Shown here one piece after another: positions 1 to 9,607 of a stretch of DNA of 64,000 bases (positions are counted from its first letter, which is position 1; the number at the start of each line of letters is the position of its first letter). Under the pieces are notes generated by a model. That model made no database searches and was not told where the DNA came from. It was given only the letters and a program-made list of their open reading frames with translations. This stretch comes from Candidatus Mycobacterium wuenschmannii (GTDB taxonomy: Bacteria; Actinomycetota; Actinomycetes; Mycobacteriales; Mycobacteriaceae), in assembly GCF_030252325.1 (NCBI RefSeq), contig NZ_CP126981.1, positions 1,984,001-2,048,000 of the forward strand. Reading direction: 5' to 3'. The translations under genes were made by a program, and so were the position numbers.

Positions 1-8
1 ACGCCACG

Positions 9-677
9 TCAGGCCTGCTCAACTCGCCGCTTGCCCAGGCGGTGCCCGGTGAGCTTTTCCGGCGGCAGGGCCAGCGTCGTGACTTCGCCGACGCACAGCA
101 CCTCCTCGCCGAGCAACAACCGGGCCGTCGAGGTGATGCCGCGCTCCTCCTGCACGCGCGAGATGTCGAAACGTAGTTCGGTCTGCAACGGCGTCGGTCG
201 CCGGAAAGTGACCTGCAGCGACCGGGTCTTTCCGGACAGCCCTGTCACGCAGTTCTGGTGCTGGATGACGCTGTCGAAGAACACCGAGAGAAATCCCCCG
301 TGGACCAGACCGGGCGGTCCCTCGTAGACCAACGGGAAAGCGACCGTCCCCGAGGCGAAGTCGCCGTCCAACCGATCGAAGCGATACTCGGGAAAGCACG
401 GATTGAACGCCCCGATGTCCGTCGCGTGGTCCAGATAGACGCGGTGAGTGCCGGAATCGTCGGCCCCGATTCGCGGCGAACTGTCCGGCGGAAGGACCGC
501 GCCCAGCTCGGCTTCCCACTCCGCGATACGGGCGACGATCGCGTCCACGGCCGGATGGGGATGCTCCAGCGACAGCAGCAGACCGCCCAGCCGCCGGATG
601 GCCCCGGCCGCCGCGACCGTCTGTTCCAGCGGCGCCTCACCAAACCGCGCGCCGGCCGCCGTCTGCCGTTCGCCCAT
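9..677 (-). CDS. PaaI-type hotdog thioesterase
   Basis: Predicted acyl-CoA thioesterase of 222 residues. The C-terminal half has the hotdog pattern of the PaaI/4HBT family: a glycine-rich turn (VHGGFLSVFFD) that starts the central helix, then strands ending in a typical LQVTFRRPTPL segment. The N-terminal third is helical and unassigned. The start at 677 is preferred because a purine-rich AAGGGGA lies just upstream; a GTG at 704 would add nine residues. It is divergent from the crotonase/ligase operon at 796 and may release CoA from its products, which is inference from position and family. Confidence 0.75.
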   Translation of the reverse strand: MGERQTAAGARFGEAPLEQTVAAAGAIRRLGGLLLSLEHPHPAVDAIVARIAEWEAELGAVLPPDSSPRIGADDSGTHRVYLDHATDIGAFNPCFPEYRFDRLDGDFASGTVAFPLVYEGPPGLVHGGFLSVFFDSVIQHQNCVTGLSGKTRSLQVTFRRPTPLQTELRFDISRVQEERGITSTARLLLGEEVLCVGEVTTLALPPEKLTGHRLGKRRVEQA

Positions 678-748
678 CGGTCCCCTTCCCGGCGCGTATT
701 CCACCTGGCGGCTTTCCTTGCTAAGTTATACAGCGAAGCAATTGTAGT

Positions 749-761
749 GCCTACTGTAGAG
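749..761 (+). promoter_or_regulatory. Near-palindromic CCTACTGTAG element / -10 candidate
   Basis: The sequence GCCTACTGTAGAG is a near-perfect inverted repeat in the 91-bp divergent gap between the thioesterase and the crotonase operon. It also contains TACTGT, which fits the mycobacterial -10 pattern TAnnnT and would start transcription about 30 bases before the GTG at 796. It may be a promoter, a repressor site, or both. Confidence 0.3.
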
Positions 762-795
762 GTATCCATATCCACTGGGAAGGGCCGATTCACCG

Positions 796-1614
796 GTGAG
801 CCACGATGCGGACCCCGCGGCGGTCGACGGCGCGCTGGTCGCGAGTCGCGACGGCGCCGTCCTTCGGCTCACCATCGATCGGCCGGCCCGGCGTAACTCG
901 TTGACTCCGAGCATGATTGCGACATTCGTGCAAGCATTGACCGACGCTGCCACCGACGAGTCGCTGCGGGCCATCCACATTCGTGGCGAGGGCGACGACT
1001 TCTGCTCGGGTGTCGACTGGGTCGCCACCAACAACGACGAGCGGCGTCCCCGGGCGGGCGACATGCTGCGGCGCATCCCCCACACCGCGAACCGGGTGAT
1101 CCAGCTGGTGCACGAGATTCACCTGCCGGTGGTCTGCAGCGTGCGGGGCTACGCCGCCGGGCTGGGCTGCAATCTCGCACTGGCCGCCGACTTCACCCTC
1201 GCCGCCGACGACGCGGTGTTCTGGGAGCCGTTCGCGGCGCGGGGATTCAGCCCGGACTCGGGCGCGACCTGGCTACTGCCGCGATTGATCGGTCTTGCGC
1301 GCGCCAAGCGGATGCTGCTGCTCGGCGACAAGGTCGGCGCGGCATATGCCGCCGACTGGGGTCTGATTCACCAGGCAGTGGCCGCACCAGAGTTGGATCG
1401 CGCGACCGACGACCTGCTGTCCCGGCTGGCCGACGGGCCGACGGTGGCGCTGGGCCTGGCGAAGCAGGCCATCCACTACGGCCAGCGCGCATCGCTGGGC
1501 GAAGCGATGACACAGGAGTTGTTCGACGTCGAACTTTCCTGTCGGACTGCCGATTTCAAAGAGGGAATGCTGGCTTTCCGCGAGCAGCGGCTACCGCGGT
1601 TTCAGGGGCGATGA
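796..1614 (+). CDS. Crotonase-superfamily enzyme, PaaG-like
   Basis: Enoyl-CoA hydratase/isomerase family protein of 272 residues starting at GTG. The CoA-binding oxyanion-hole region (DDFCSGVDW) and the glycine turn GYAAGLGCN are present. The classic hydratase glutamates are replaced: by Asn in GLGCN and by Phe in FWEPF. An aspartate in FSPDSGATWLLPRLIG matches the catalytic Asp of PaaG-type isomerases, so double-bond isomerisation or another CoA-ester reaction is more likely than simple hydration. First gene of an operon that runs to 7725 with minimal gaps. Confidence 0.82.
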   Translation: MSHDADPAAVDGALVASRDGAVLRLTIDRPARRNSLTPSMIATFVQALTDAATDESLRAIHIRGEGDDFCSGVDWVATNNDERRPRAGDMLRRIPHTANRVIQLVHEIHLPVVCSVRGYAAGLGCNLALAADFTLAADDAVFWEPFAARGFSPDSGATWLLPRLIGLARAKRMLLLGDKVGAAYAADWGLIHQAVAAPELDRATDDLLSRLADGPTVALGLAKQAIHYGQRASLGEAMTQELFDVELSCRTADFKEGMLAFREQRLPRFQGR

Positions 1615-1638
1615 CTGTGCGTGAGGAGAACTACTGAG

Positions 1639-2451
1639 ATGCCATCCCGGTCCTACGACACCATCACCTACGAGGTGGATGGGCACAAAGCCACCATCAC
1701 GCTGAACCGGCCGGATGCCCTGAATGCACTCAGCCCGCACATGGTCACCGAGTTGCGGCACGCCTACGACGAGGCCGAAAACGATGACAGCGTCTGGATT
1801 CTCATCGTCACCGGCACCGGGCGGGCCTTCTGCACCGGCGCCGACGTCAAGGCGATCCCCGGGGACGGCAAGGTCATCAACGAACGTCCGTACCTGTCGA
1901 CCTACGAACAGTGGGAGGCGCCGCAGGAGGGCACCCCGCCGTTCCGGACCATGGCCAAGCCCGTGCTCGCCGCCATCAACGGATTGTGTTGCGGCGCAGG
2001 GCTCGACTGGGTGACCACCGGCGACATCGTGATCGCCTCCGATCAGGCGACGTTCTTCGATCCGCACGTCAGCATCGGCCTGGTGGCTGCACGAGAGCTG
2101 GTCCGGGTAGCCCGGGTACTCCCCCGTTCCATCGCCCTGCGGATGGCGATGATGGGTAAGCATGAACGGATGGGCGCGCAACGCGCGTACGAGCTCGGGA
2201 TGATCAGTGAGGTCGTCGACCACGAGCACCTGCTGCAGCGCGCGCACGAGATCGCCGATACCGTCAATCTGAATGCACCACTTGCCGTTCGGGGCACGCG
2301 GTTGGCCATCCTCAAAGGCCTTGATCTCCCGCTGCACGAGGCGGAGATGCTCGCCGAGTCGTTCCGCGAGCGCAATCTGCACACCGAAGACTCCCTCGAG
2401 GGTCCGCGCGCCTTCGTCGAGAAGCGGCCCCCGGAATGGCAGTGCCGATGA
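1639..2451 (+). CDS. Crotonase-superfamily enzyme, non-canonical active site
   Basis: Enoyl-CoA hydratase/isomerase-like protein of 270 residues. The ATG at 1639 is preferred over the in-frame GTG at 1621 because AGGAG lies about 10 bases before it. The oxyanion-hole segment (RAFCTGADVK) is intact. At the positions of the two catalytic glutamates the sequence has Asp (CGAGLD) and His (FFDPHVSIG), so the chemistry may differ from water addition. It closely resembles the next gene, shares the FFDxHVSxGLV signature, and overlaps it by four bases, so the two may act as a pair. Confidence 0.82.
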   Translation: MPSRSYDTITYEVDGHKATITLNRPDALNALSPHMVTELRHAYDEAENDDSVWILIVTGTGRAFCTGADVKAIPGDGKVINERPYLSTYEQWEAPQEGTPPFRTMAKPVLAAINGLCCGAGLDWVTTGDIVIASDQATFFDPHVSIGLVAARELVRVARVLPRSIALRMAMMGKHERMGAQRAYELGMISEVVDHEHLLQRAHEIADTVNLNAPLAVRGTRLAILKGLDLPLHEAEMLAESFRERNLHTEDSLEGPRAFVEKRPPEWQCR

Positions 2452-3230
2452 GCTTCGAGACCATCGAGGTCGAGGTGGCGGGTGACGACCAGGTCGCCAC
2501 CATCACGTTGAACCGGCCCGGACAGCTCAACGCCTTCAACCGGACGATGTGCGAGGAGATGGCCGAGGCCTGGCGCATCGTCAAGGCGGACGACTCCGTC
2601 AACGCGGTGGTGTTGCGCGCCGCCGGTGATCGCGCGTTCAGTGCGGGTCTCGACGTCAAAACGCCTTACGGCCAGCCCGACAACGTCTGGAACCACGAGG
2701 ATCCCGGCGAGGCGCTCAGCCCTAAGTGGCAGAAGATGTGGAAGCCGGTGGTGTGCGCGGTTCAGGGGATGTGCACGGCTGGCGCGTTCTATTTCGTGAA
2801 CGAATCCGACGTGGTGATCTGCTCCAGCGATGCGACATTCTTCGACTCGCATGTCTCCGCCGGCCTGGTGTGTGCGCTGGAGCCGATCGGGCTGATGCGC
2901 CGCATCGGTCTGGGTGAGACGCTGCGAATGGCGTTGATGGGCAACGACGAACGGGTCAGCGCCGAGACCGCATTGCGGATCGGTCTGGTGTCCGAGGTGG
3001 TCGCACGCGACGACCTCTGGGTGCGCGCGCACGAGATCGCGGCGGGCATCGCCGCCAAACCCCCGTCCGCGACTCAGGGCACCGTCAAGGCGATCTGGGA
3101 ATCGCTGGACAAGCCCTACCGCGCGGCGATGGAGCAGGGCCTCATCTACACGCGGCTCGGAAACCCAATCGGCGCCGCCCAATTGGCGAAACGCGGTGAT
3201 CGTCGGGCATCCGATCCGAAACTCCGATGA
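2448..3230 (+). CDS. Crotonase-superfamily enzyme, non-canonical active site
   Basis: 260-residue crotonase-fold protein. The ATG at 2448 overlaps the TGA of the previous gene (ATGA), which suggests translational coupling; an upstream ATG at 2436 is possible. The oxyanion-hole region (RAFSAGLDVK) is kept. The catalytic glutamate positions carry Tyr (AGAFYF) and His (FFDSHVSAGLV); a glutamate appears later in CALEPIG. It is a diverged paralogue of the preceding gene. The substrate cannot be assigned from sequence. Confidence 0.82.
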   Translation: MSFETIEVEVAGDDQVATITLNRPGQLNAFNRTMCEEMAEAWRIVKADDSVNAVVLRAAGDRAFSAGLDVKTPYGQPDNVWNHEDPGEALSPKWQKMWKPVVCAVQGMCTAGAFYFVNESDVVICSSDATFFDSHVSAGLVCALEPIGLMRRIGLGETLRMALMGNDERVSAETALRIGLVSEVVARDDLWVRAHEIAAGIAAKPPSATQGTVKAIWESLDKPYRAAMEQGLIYTRLGNPIGAAQLAKRGDRRASDPKLR

Positions 3231-4687
3231 CGGGGCACCGGCTCACTCGACGCATTGACGATGTGTTGCGTCTCGATCCGGCCGCGCCGGCCCTGGAGTA
3301 TGAGCGTCAATGGTTCTCGTGGCGGCAACTCGACTCGATGGCCGACCGGATAGCCACTCTCGTCGGCGATGGGTGCCCGCAGGTCGGAATCATGCTGCGC
3401 AACCGCCCTCCGCATGTCGCGGCCCTGCTCGGCGTATTGCGCCGCGGCGCAACGATCGTCGTCATCAATCCGGCTCGCGGCGACGAACGTACCAGCGCCG
3501 ATGTCGATCGACTTGCGCTACCGCTGATCGTCGGCGAACCGGACGATCTCGCGCTGCTGGGCACACAGCACACGACCACGACCATCTCGATCCCGGACCT
3601 GTTGTCCACGCCGACTCTGACTGCGGCGCAACACGAGCACGAGGCGGCCGTGCGGCCCGCGATCGCCGTGCGCATGCTGACCAGCGGAACGACCGGGCCG
3701 CCGAAACGGGTCGACCTCAGTTACGACATGCTGGCGCATAGCGTCCTCGGCCCGGCCGACCAGGCATCGGCACCGACGAGCGTGCGTCGCGGGGTGGCGA
3801 TCGTCAATTCCCCGCTGGTGCACATCGGCGGCGTCTTCCGGATCCTGCAGTGCGTCGCCGAGGCGCGGCCGTTCGTCTTGCTGGAGCGGTTCGAACTCCA
3901 CCGGTGGGCCGAGGCGGTCCGCACGCATCGGCCGCGCGCGGTGTCGTTGGTGCCCACCGCATTACGGATGGTCCTGCACGCGGATCTACCGCGGGACGAT
4001 CTATCGAGCATCCGCGCGGTGACCTCGGGGACCGCCCCACTGTCACCCGACGACTCCGACGCGTTCACCGACAAGTACGGCATTCCGGTCTTGACCTCCT
4101 ATGCCGCAACCGAATTCGGCGGCGGAGTGGCCGGTTGGACGCTGGCCGACCACCAGCAGTACTGGCTCGCCAAACGTGGCAGCGTGGGTCGCGCCAATCC
4201 CGGCGCGCGACTCCGTGTGGTCGACGACGACGGCGTTCCGCTGGGACCCGACGCCGTCGGCCTGCTGGAGGTCAAACCCGCACAGCTCGGCCCGACAGCG
4301 GACTGGATGCGAACCACCGACCTCGCGCGCATCGACGCCGACGGGTTCCTGTGGATCGTCGGCCGGGCCGATCAAGCCATCATTCGCGGTGGGTTCAAGG
4401 TGATGCCGGACGACGTGCGCGCCGCGCTGGAGAGCCATCCCGCCGTGGCGGGCGCCGCGGTGGTCGGGCGGCCGGACCGACGCCTCGGTGAGACCCCGGT
4501 GGCGATGGTCGAACTGCGGGGGCCGGAGACGACGAACGCCGCCGACATCGCCGACTATCTACGACATCATCTGGCGCGCTATGAGATTCCCTCCGACATC
4601 GCCGTCGTGAGCGAGATCCCGAGGACGCCGTCCGGCAAGCCTGACCTGGACGAGGTTCGACGCCATTTCCAGGCCGCGGTGGACTGA
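3227..4687 (+). CDS. Acyl-CoA ligase (AMP-forming)
   Basis: Class I adenylate-forming enzyme of 486 residues, predicted to activate a carboxylic acid to its acyl-AMP and CoA thioester. The phosphate loop LTSGTTGPPKR, the hinge region (RTTDLARIDADGFLWIVGR) and a C-terminal catalytic lysine in TPSGKPD are all visible. It overlaps the previous gene by ATGA and is followed after one base by a second ligase. Three consecutive ligases suggest several acids or successive intermediates of one pathway. Confidence 0.85.
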   Translation: MTGHRLTRRIDDVLRLDPAAPALEYERQWFSWRQLDSMADRIATLVGDGCPQVGIMLRNRPPHVAALLGVLRRGATIVVINPARGDERTSADVDRLALPLIVGEPDDLALLGTQHTTTTISIPDLLSTPTLTAAQHEHEAAVRPAIAVRMLTSGTTGPPKRVDLSYDMLAHSVLGPADQASAPTSVRRGVAIVNSPLVHIGGVFRILQCVAEARPFVLLERFELHRWAEAVRTHRPRAVSLVPTALRMVLHADLPRDDLSSIRAVTSGTAPLSPDDSDAFTDKYGIPVLTSYAATEFGGGVAGWTLADHQQYWLAKRGSVGRANPGARLRVVDDDGVPLGPDAVGLLEVKPAQLGPTADWMRTTDLARIDADGFLWIVGRADQAIIRGGFKVMPDDVRAALESHPAVAGAAVVGRPDRRLGETPVAMVELRGPETTNAADIADYLRHHLARYEIPSDIAVVSEIPRTPSGKPDLDEVRRHFQAAVD

Positions 4688-4688
4688 C

Positions 4689-6233
4689 ATGACCACCGTC
4701 GGCGAGATTCTCCGCGCTCAGGCCGAAAGCAGGGGCGATCACCCGCTGTTGGTCTGCGAGTCGGAGCGGGTCAGCTACGCCGAAGCACAACGACGCTCCG
4801 CTCGACTGAGCCGCGGCCTCATCGCCCTCGGGGTCGGCAAGGAAACGCACGTCGGGGTGCTGTACCCCAACGGTGTCGCGTTCGTCGTCACCATGTTGGC
4901 GGCGGCGCGGATCGGCGCTGTCGTCGTGCCGTATTCCACCTTCGGCACCGGCCGCGAATTGCGTGCGCAACTCGTCGACAGCGACACCGAAGTCCTGCTG
5001 GCAGCGCCGTCATTCCGGTCGCACGACTACGTTCGACGCGTGGCCGAGGTGTTGCCGGGCTGCGCCGTCGACTCCGACGATCGGCTGTTCAGCACCGCCG
5101 CACCACAATTGCGACACGTGATCTTCGACCTCACGCGCCTCGATCGGCTCGCCGATACCGTCGACCGGGCGTTGCTGGCGGCGATGGAAGACGACGTCGA
5201 CGGCTCCGACCCGCTGTCGATCGTCTACACGTCGGGAACGTCGAGCACGCCCAAAGGCGTCGTGCACACCCAGGCGTCGCTGCTCGATCACCAGCGAAAC
5301 CTCAATGCGGTGCGGACTCTCACCGCGACGGACACGCTGTTCTGCAACTCCCCGTTTTTTTGGATCGGCGGACTGGGGTTCGCGTTGCTCGCCACCATGA
5401 TCGCGGGGGCGACCCTGGTGTGCTCGACCGGTGAGGACCCCGGCCGGACGCTGGATCTGATCGAGGCCGAAAAGCCAACGATCACCAATGGTTTCGCAGC
5501 CGGGATCACGGCATTGACGCGGCACCCGAGCTTCGTGGATCGCGACCTGTCGTCCATGCGTCGGGGAAACCTGTATCCGATCATGGACCCGGCGGCGCGG
5601 CCCGCCGATCCCGAGTTGCGTCACAACATGCTCGGGCTCACCGAGGCCGGCAGCGTTGCCCTGCTCAGCGGTGACGAAACCGACCAGCCCGAGCATCGGC
5701 GGGGCTCGTTCGGCAGGCCCGCGCCCGGAGTGCAGGTCAAGATCGCCGACCCACAGACCGGATCACCCGTCGACGACGGCGAACGCGGCGAACTCTGCAT
5801 CCGCGGAGCATGTTTGATGGATCGTTACTACCGGCGCGGCCGGGAAGAGTGCTTCGACGCCGACGGCTGGTTCCACACCGGCGACCTGGCCGCCACGGAC
5901 ACCGACGGGTTCATCTACTACCTCGGCCGTCGCGGCTCGATGATCAAGACGGCCGGGGCCAACGTCTCTCCCACCGAGGTCGAGAAAGCGATCGTTGACG
6001 TCACCCATGGCGCAACGGCGTTCGTGTTCGGTATCCCTGATCCCGAGCGAGGCCAGGTCGTGGTTGCCGTGGTCGCCGGTGGCGAACTCGACGCCACCGC
6101 ACTGCGGCGCGGACTCGCCGCGCAACTCTCGGCCTACAAGATTCCACGCCGGTTCGCCTTCATCCCCGAGGTGCCGCTGCTCGCCAGCGGCAAGCCCGAT
6201 GTGCGGCGCATGAGGAGCATGTTCGATGCCTGA
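4689..6233 (+). CDS. Acyl-CoA ligase (AMP-forming)
   Basis: 514-residue ANL-superfamily ligase. It carries the P-loop YTSGTSSTPKGVVHT, the LGLTEAG segment of the acyl-pocket region, the hinge FHTGDLAATDTDGFIYYLGR, the IKTAGANVSPTEVE motif and the C-terminal lysine in LASGKPD. It lies between two other ligases in the same operon. It resembles the third ligase more than the first (shared PNGV and FFWxGG segments), suggesting a duplication. Confidence 0.87.
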   Translation: MTTVGEILRAQAESRGDHPLLVCESERVSYAEAQRRSARLSRGLIALGVGKETHVGVLYPNGVAFVVTMLAAARIGAVVVPYSTFGTGRELRAQLVDSDTEVLLAAPSFRSHDYVRRVAEVLPGCAVDSDDRLFSTAAPQLRHVIFDLTRLDRLADTVDRALLAAMEDDVDGSDPLSIVYTSGTSSTPKGVVHTQASLLDHQRNLNAVRTLTATDTLFCNSPFFWIGGLGFALLATMIAGATLVCSTGEDPGRTLDLIEAEKPTITNGFAAGITALTRHPSFVDRDLSSMRRGNLYPIMDPAARPADPELRHNMLGLTEAGSVALLSGDETDQPEHRRGSFGRPAPGVQVKIADPQTGSPVDDGERGELCIRGACLMDRYYRRGREECFDADGWFHTGDLAATDTDGFIYYLGRRGSMIKTAGANVSPTEVEKAIVDVTHGATAFVFGIPDPERGQVVVAVVAGGELDATALRRGLAAQLSAYKIPRRFAFIPEVPLLASGKPDVRRMRSMFDA

Positions 6234-7725
6234 CACCATCGATTCGCTCGTGCGTAGCCGCTCGACCGAGCGCCCCGACACTGCGATGGTCATCGACACC
6301 GACGATGCGGTGACCTACCGCGCACTCGATTCCAGTACAAAAGATCTCGCAGCAGGGTTCATCCACGCCGGGGTGGGGAAAGGCACCCGGGTCGGGCTGA
6401 TCATGCCCAACGGCGTTCGATGGGTGCAGATCGCTTTCGCGCTCACCCGCATCGGCGCGGTGCTGGTCCCGTTGAGCACCTTGCTGACGCCGCGGGAACT
6501 CGCAGCGCAGCTACGAACGGCTGCGGTGCAGTGTGTCATAGGTGTCGAGGAGTTTCGTGGACACCGCTACCTCGGCGACCTGGCGCCGGCAACCCCGGCA
6601 CTGCCCGCGCTGCGGCAGGTGTGGACAGCTGACGAACTACCCGCAGCCGTGGACCCCGCGATCGTCGACGCGCTGACGGACACGGTGACACCGAGCGATC
6701 CGATAGTCATCATGTTCACCTCCGGCAGCAGCGGCCCGCCGAAAGGTGTACTGCACTCGCACGGCAGCGCGCTGGGGGCCGTCCGATCCGGATTACCCAG
6801 TCGCCGCATCGATTCCGAGACACGCCTGTATCTGCCGATGCCCTTTTTCTGGGTGGGCGGTTTCGGCGGCGGTGTGCTCTCGGCTTTGGTGGCCGGGGCG
6901 ACGCTGATCACCGAGCAGTCACCGCAGCCGGAATCGACACTGCGACTGTTGGAACGCGAACGGGTGAGCTTGTTTCGCGGCTGGCCGGATCAGGCCGAAG
7001 CGTTGGCCCGGCACCCGCTTCGGGAGCGGTTCGATCTGTCCGCCCTACGCCCCGGCAGCTTGGACGCTTTGCTGCCCGAAGAGCAGCGCGCCCGACCTGG
7101 TTCGCGCGCAAGGCTATTCGGGATGACGGAGACATTCGGGCCGTATTGCGGTTACCCCGCCGACACCGACATGCCACCCGCGGCATGGGGCAGTTGCGGC
7201 AAACCGTTCCCGGGCATGGCGGTCCGCATCGTCGACCCCGATAGCGGGCACGGCGTCCCTGCGGGAACCGTCGGCATGATCCAGCTGCGCGGGCCGCACA
7301 CCCTGCGTGGCATCTGCCGCCGCAGTCGCGAAGAGTTGTTCACCGACGACGGTTTCTATCCCACCGGCGACCTCGGGCTCCTCGACAACGACGGCTTCCT
7401 GTTCTACCACGGCCGCTCCGACGACATGTTCAAAGTCAGCGGGGCCTCCGTCTACCCCACCGAAGTCGAACGGGCGCTGCGCGAGATCGACGGCGTCGCC
7501 AACGCGTTTGTCACGAATGTGCCTGGCACACAGGGAGACCAGGTGGGGGCGGCGGTGGTGTGTGACACCACGGTCGAGTCCTTACGCGCATCCGCCAAGT
7601 CGCTTCTCAGCTCATTCAAGGTCCCGACCGTGTGGCTGTTGACCGATTCCGACGCCGATATTCCGCGTGGCCCGACCGGCAAAGTCGACGTCCCGCGGCT
7701 TCGTGAATTGCTCGCCGATATCTAG
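6226..7725 (+). CDS. Acyl-CoA ligase (AMP-forming)
   Basis: 499-residue adenylate-forming ligase overlapping the previous gene by eight bases. Motifs are FTSGSSGPPKGVLHSHG (P-loop), LFGMTETFGPY, YPTGDLGLLDNDGF (hinge), FKVSGASVYPTEVE and a C-terminal GPTGKVD lysine. It ends the operon; its stop overlaps the convergent GntR gene by four bases. Likely acts on a carboxylic acid intermediate of the pathway served by the three crotonases. The substrate is unknown. Confidence 0.87.
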   Translation: MPDTIDSLVRSRSTERPDTAMVIDTDDAVTYRALDSSTKDLAAGFIHAGVGKGTRVGLIMPNGVRWVQIAFALTRIGAVLVPLSTLLTPRELAAQLRTAAVQCVIGVEEFRGHRYLGDLAPATPALPALRQVWTADELPAAVDPAIVDALTDTVTPSDPIVIMFTSGSSGPPKGVLHSHGSALGAVRSGLPSRRIDSETRLYLPMPFFWVGGFGGGVLSALVAGATLITEQSPQPESTLRLLERERVSLFRGWPDQAEALARHPLRERFDLSALRPGSLDALLPEEQRARPGSRARLFGMTETFGPYCGYPADTDMPPAAWGSCGKPFPGMAVRIVDPDSGHGVPAGTVGMIQLRGPHTLRGICRRSREELFTDDGFYPTGDLGLLDNDGFLFYHGRSDDMFKVSGASVYPTEVERALREIDGVANAFVTNVPGTQGDQVGAAVVCDTTVESLRASAKSLLSSFKVPTVWLLTDSDADIPRGPTGKVDVPRLRELLADI

Positions 7726-8396
7726 GTCGGATCGACCACGCCGTGTTCGGCGAGGTGGTCGATCAGCGGCGCCGCCCCGGCCGCCAGGTGTTCCGACATG
7801 GCCCTGCGGGCGGATTCGCTGTCGTGTCTGGCCAGCGCCGCCACCACCCGACGGTGGTCCTTGATGGACTGGTCGGGCCAGCCGGCGATGGTCGGGAACA
7901 CGGACTCGGGTGCGTAGCGGGTGATCTGCGACATCATCTGCGCGAGCTTCGACGAGTCGGCGGCAACGTTGATGGCCCGGTGGAATTCGTGGTTGAGGCG
8001 CACCGTGCGGTCGATGTCGTTGCCGGCGTAGGCATCTTCGAGCTGTGACTGGATCGCCTTGAGTTCGCGCAACTGCTCGTCGTCGATGTTGGTCGCGGCC
8101 CGAGCGGCCAACTCGCCGCCCACGTGTGCCTGCAGATTGGCCACGTCGGCAAGGTCGCGCTCGGTCACGGGCAGCACGACGAATCCGCGACGTGGCTGCT
8201 GCGCGAGCAGTCCCTCGGACCGCAGTTCGAACAGCGCCTCGCGCACCGGGGTGACGCTGATGCCGAGCTCGGCGGCCAATTGATCCAGGCGGACATACTC
8301 GCCCGCGGAATAGGTGCCATCGAAGATGCGCCTGCGGACATAGCGGGCGACGTCTTCGGAGAGTTGCGGTCGCGCGGCGAAATCCGGTGCGCTCAC
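7722..8396 (-). CDS. GntR-family regulator (FCD/FadR type)
   Basis: 224-residue transcription factor. Residues about 10-75 form a winged helix-turn-helix (LGISVTPVREALFELRSEGLL is the GntR recognition segment), and the C-terminal part is an all-helical FCD ligand domain with His and Asp/Asn residues of the kind that bind a metal and a small acid (LNHEFH, IKDHRRVV). The GTG at 8396 sits immediately after the dehydrogenase stop, so it is the last gene of the operon starting at 12755. It probably controls that operon, perhaps through the inverted repeat at 12804. Confidence 0.82.
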   Translation of the reverse strand: MSAPDFAARPQLSEDVARYVRRRIFDGTYSAGEYVRLDQLAAELGISVTPVREALFELRSEGLLAQQPRRGFVVLPVTERDLADVANLQAHVGGELAARAATNIDDEQLRELKAIQSQLEDAYAGNDIDRTVRLNHEFHRAINVAADSSKLAQMMSQITRYAPESVFPTIAGWPDQSIKDHRRVVAALARHDSESARRAMSEHLAAGAAPLIDHLAEHGVVDPT

Positions 8397-8397
8397 G

Positions 8398-9591
8398 TCA
8401 AATCCGATACTCGGCAAGCAGGCGCTTGCTGATGATCTGCTTCTGGATCTCGCTGGTGCCCTCACCGATGAGCAGGAACGGCGCGTCGCGCATCAGCCGC
8501 TCGATCTCGTACTCCTTCGAATAGCCGTATCCCCCATGGATGCGGAAGCTCTGCTGCGTCACCTCCGCGCAGTACTCGCTCGCGAGGTACTTGGCCATGC
8601 CCGCGGCGACGTCGTTGCGCTCTCCGGAGTCTTTGAGTCGCGCCGCGTTGACCATCATCAGATGGGCGGCCTCGACTTTGGTTGCCATCTCGGCAAGTTG
8701 GAACGCGATCGCCTGATGCTCGGCGATCGGCTTGCCGAAGGTGTGCCGTTGTTGTGCGTACCGCGCGGCGAGTTCGAAGGCCCGGATGGCGACACCGACG
8801 GCTCGGGCAGACACGTTGACCCGGCCGACCTCGATGCCGTCCATCATCTGATAAAAGCCCTGCCCCGGGGCCCCGCCGAGAACGTCGTCGGCGCTTGCCG
8901 CGTACCCGTCGAAGATCAACTCGGTGGTGTCGATGCCCTTGTAGCCGAGCTTGTCGATCTTGCCCGGAACAACCAGCCCTGGCTTGACTTCGCCGAAGCC
9001 GGTGGGCTTTTCGATCAGGAACGCGGTCAGGTTGCGGTGCGGCGCCTCGGCGCCTTCGTCGGTGCGCACCAGCGCGGCGACCAGGCTGGAACTGGCACCG
9101 TTGGTCAGCCACATCTTCTGGCCGTTGATCGTGTAGTCGCCATCGTCGCCGCGGGTAGCCCGGGTGCGGATCGCGGCGACGTCAGATCCCAACTCCGGCT
9201 CCGACATCGAGAACGAACCGCGGATTTCACCGGTGGCCATCCGGGGCAGGAAGCGTTGCTTCTGCTCGTCGGTACCGTGCTGACGCAACATGTAGGCGAC
9301 GATGAAGTGGGTGTTGAGCACGCCGGAGATGCTCATCCAACCGCGGCCCAGTTCCTCGATGCACAGGGCGTAGGTCAACAGCGACTCGCCAAGCCCGCCG
9401 TATTCTTGCGGGATCATCAGACCGAACAACCCCATTTCACGCATCTGGTCGACGATCGCCTGCGGATAGGTGTCGGTGCGCTCGAGTTCGGGCGCGTTCG
9501 GGATCACTTCCTTGTCCACGAATTGCCTTACCGTGGAGATGATTTCGTTCTGGACGTCGGTGAGGCCGAGGGTCTGGGCGAGTTTGGTCAT
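8398..9591 (-). CDS. Acyl-CoA dehydrogenase
   Basis: FAD-dependent acyl-CoA dehydrogenase of 397 residues with N-terminal helical, middle beta (SEPELGSDVAA) and C-terminal helical domains. The catalytic base is the glutamate in IGEGTSEIQ, the usual position for short and medium-chain enzymes. The start ATG has a good AGGAGA ribosome site. Fourth gene in the operon dehydrogenase-thiolase-CoA transferase-acyl-CoA dehydrogenase-GntR, so it should catalyse alpha,beta-desaturation of the pathway's CoA ester. Confidence 0.9.
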   Translation of the reverse strand: MTKLAQTLGLTDVQNEIISTVRQFVDKEVIPNAPELERTDTYPQAIVDQMREMGLFGLMIPQEYGGLGESLLTYALCIEELGRGWMSISGVLNTHFIVAYMLRQHGTDEQKQRFLPRMATGEIRGSFSMSEPELGSDVAAIRTRATRGDDGDYTINGQKMWLTNGASSSLVAALVRTDEGAEAPHRNLTAFLIEKPTGFGEVKPGLVVPGKIDKLGYKGIDTTELIFDGYAASADDVLGGAPGQGFYQMMDGIEVGRVNVSARAVGVAIRAFELAARYAQQRHTFGKPIAEHQAIAFQLAEMATKVEAAHLMMVNAARLKDSGERNDVAAGMAKYLASEYCAEVTQQSFRIHGGYGYSKEYEIERLMRDAPFLLIGEGTSEIQKQIISKRLLAEYRI

Positions 9592-9607
9592 GGGCCGGGT
9601 CTCCTTG

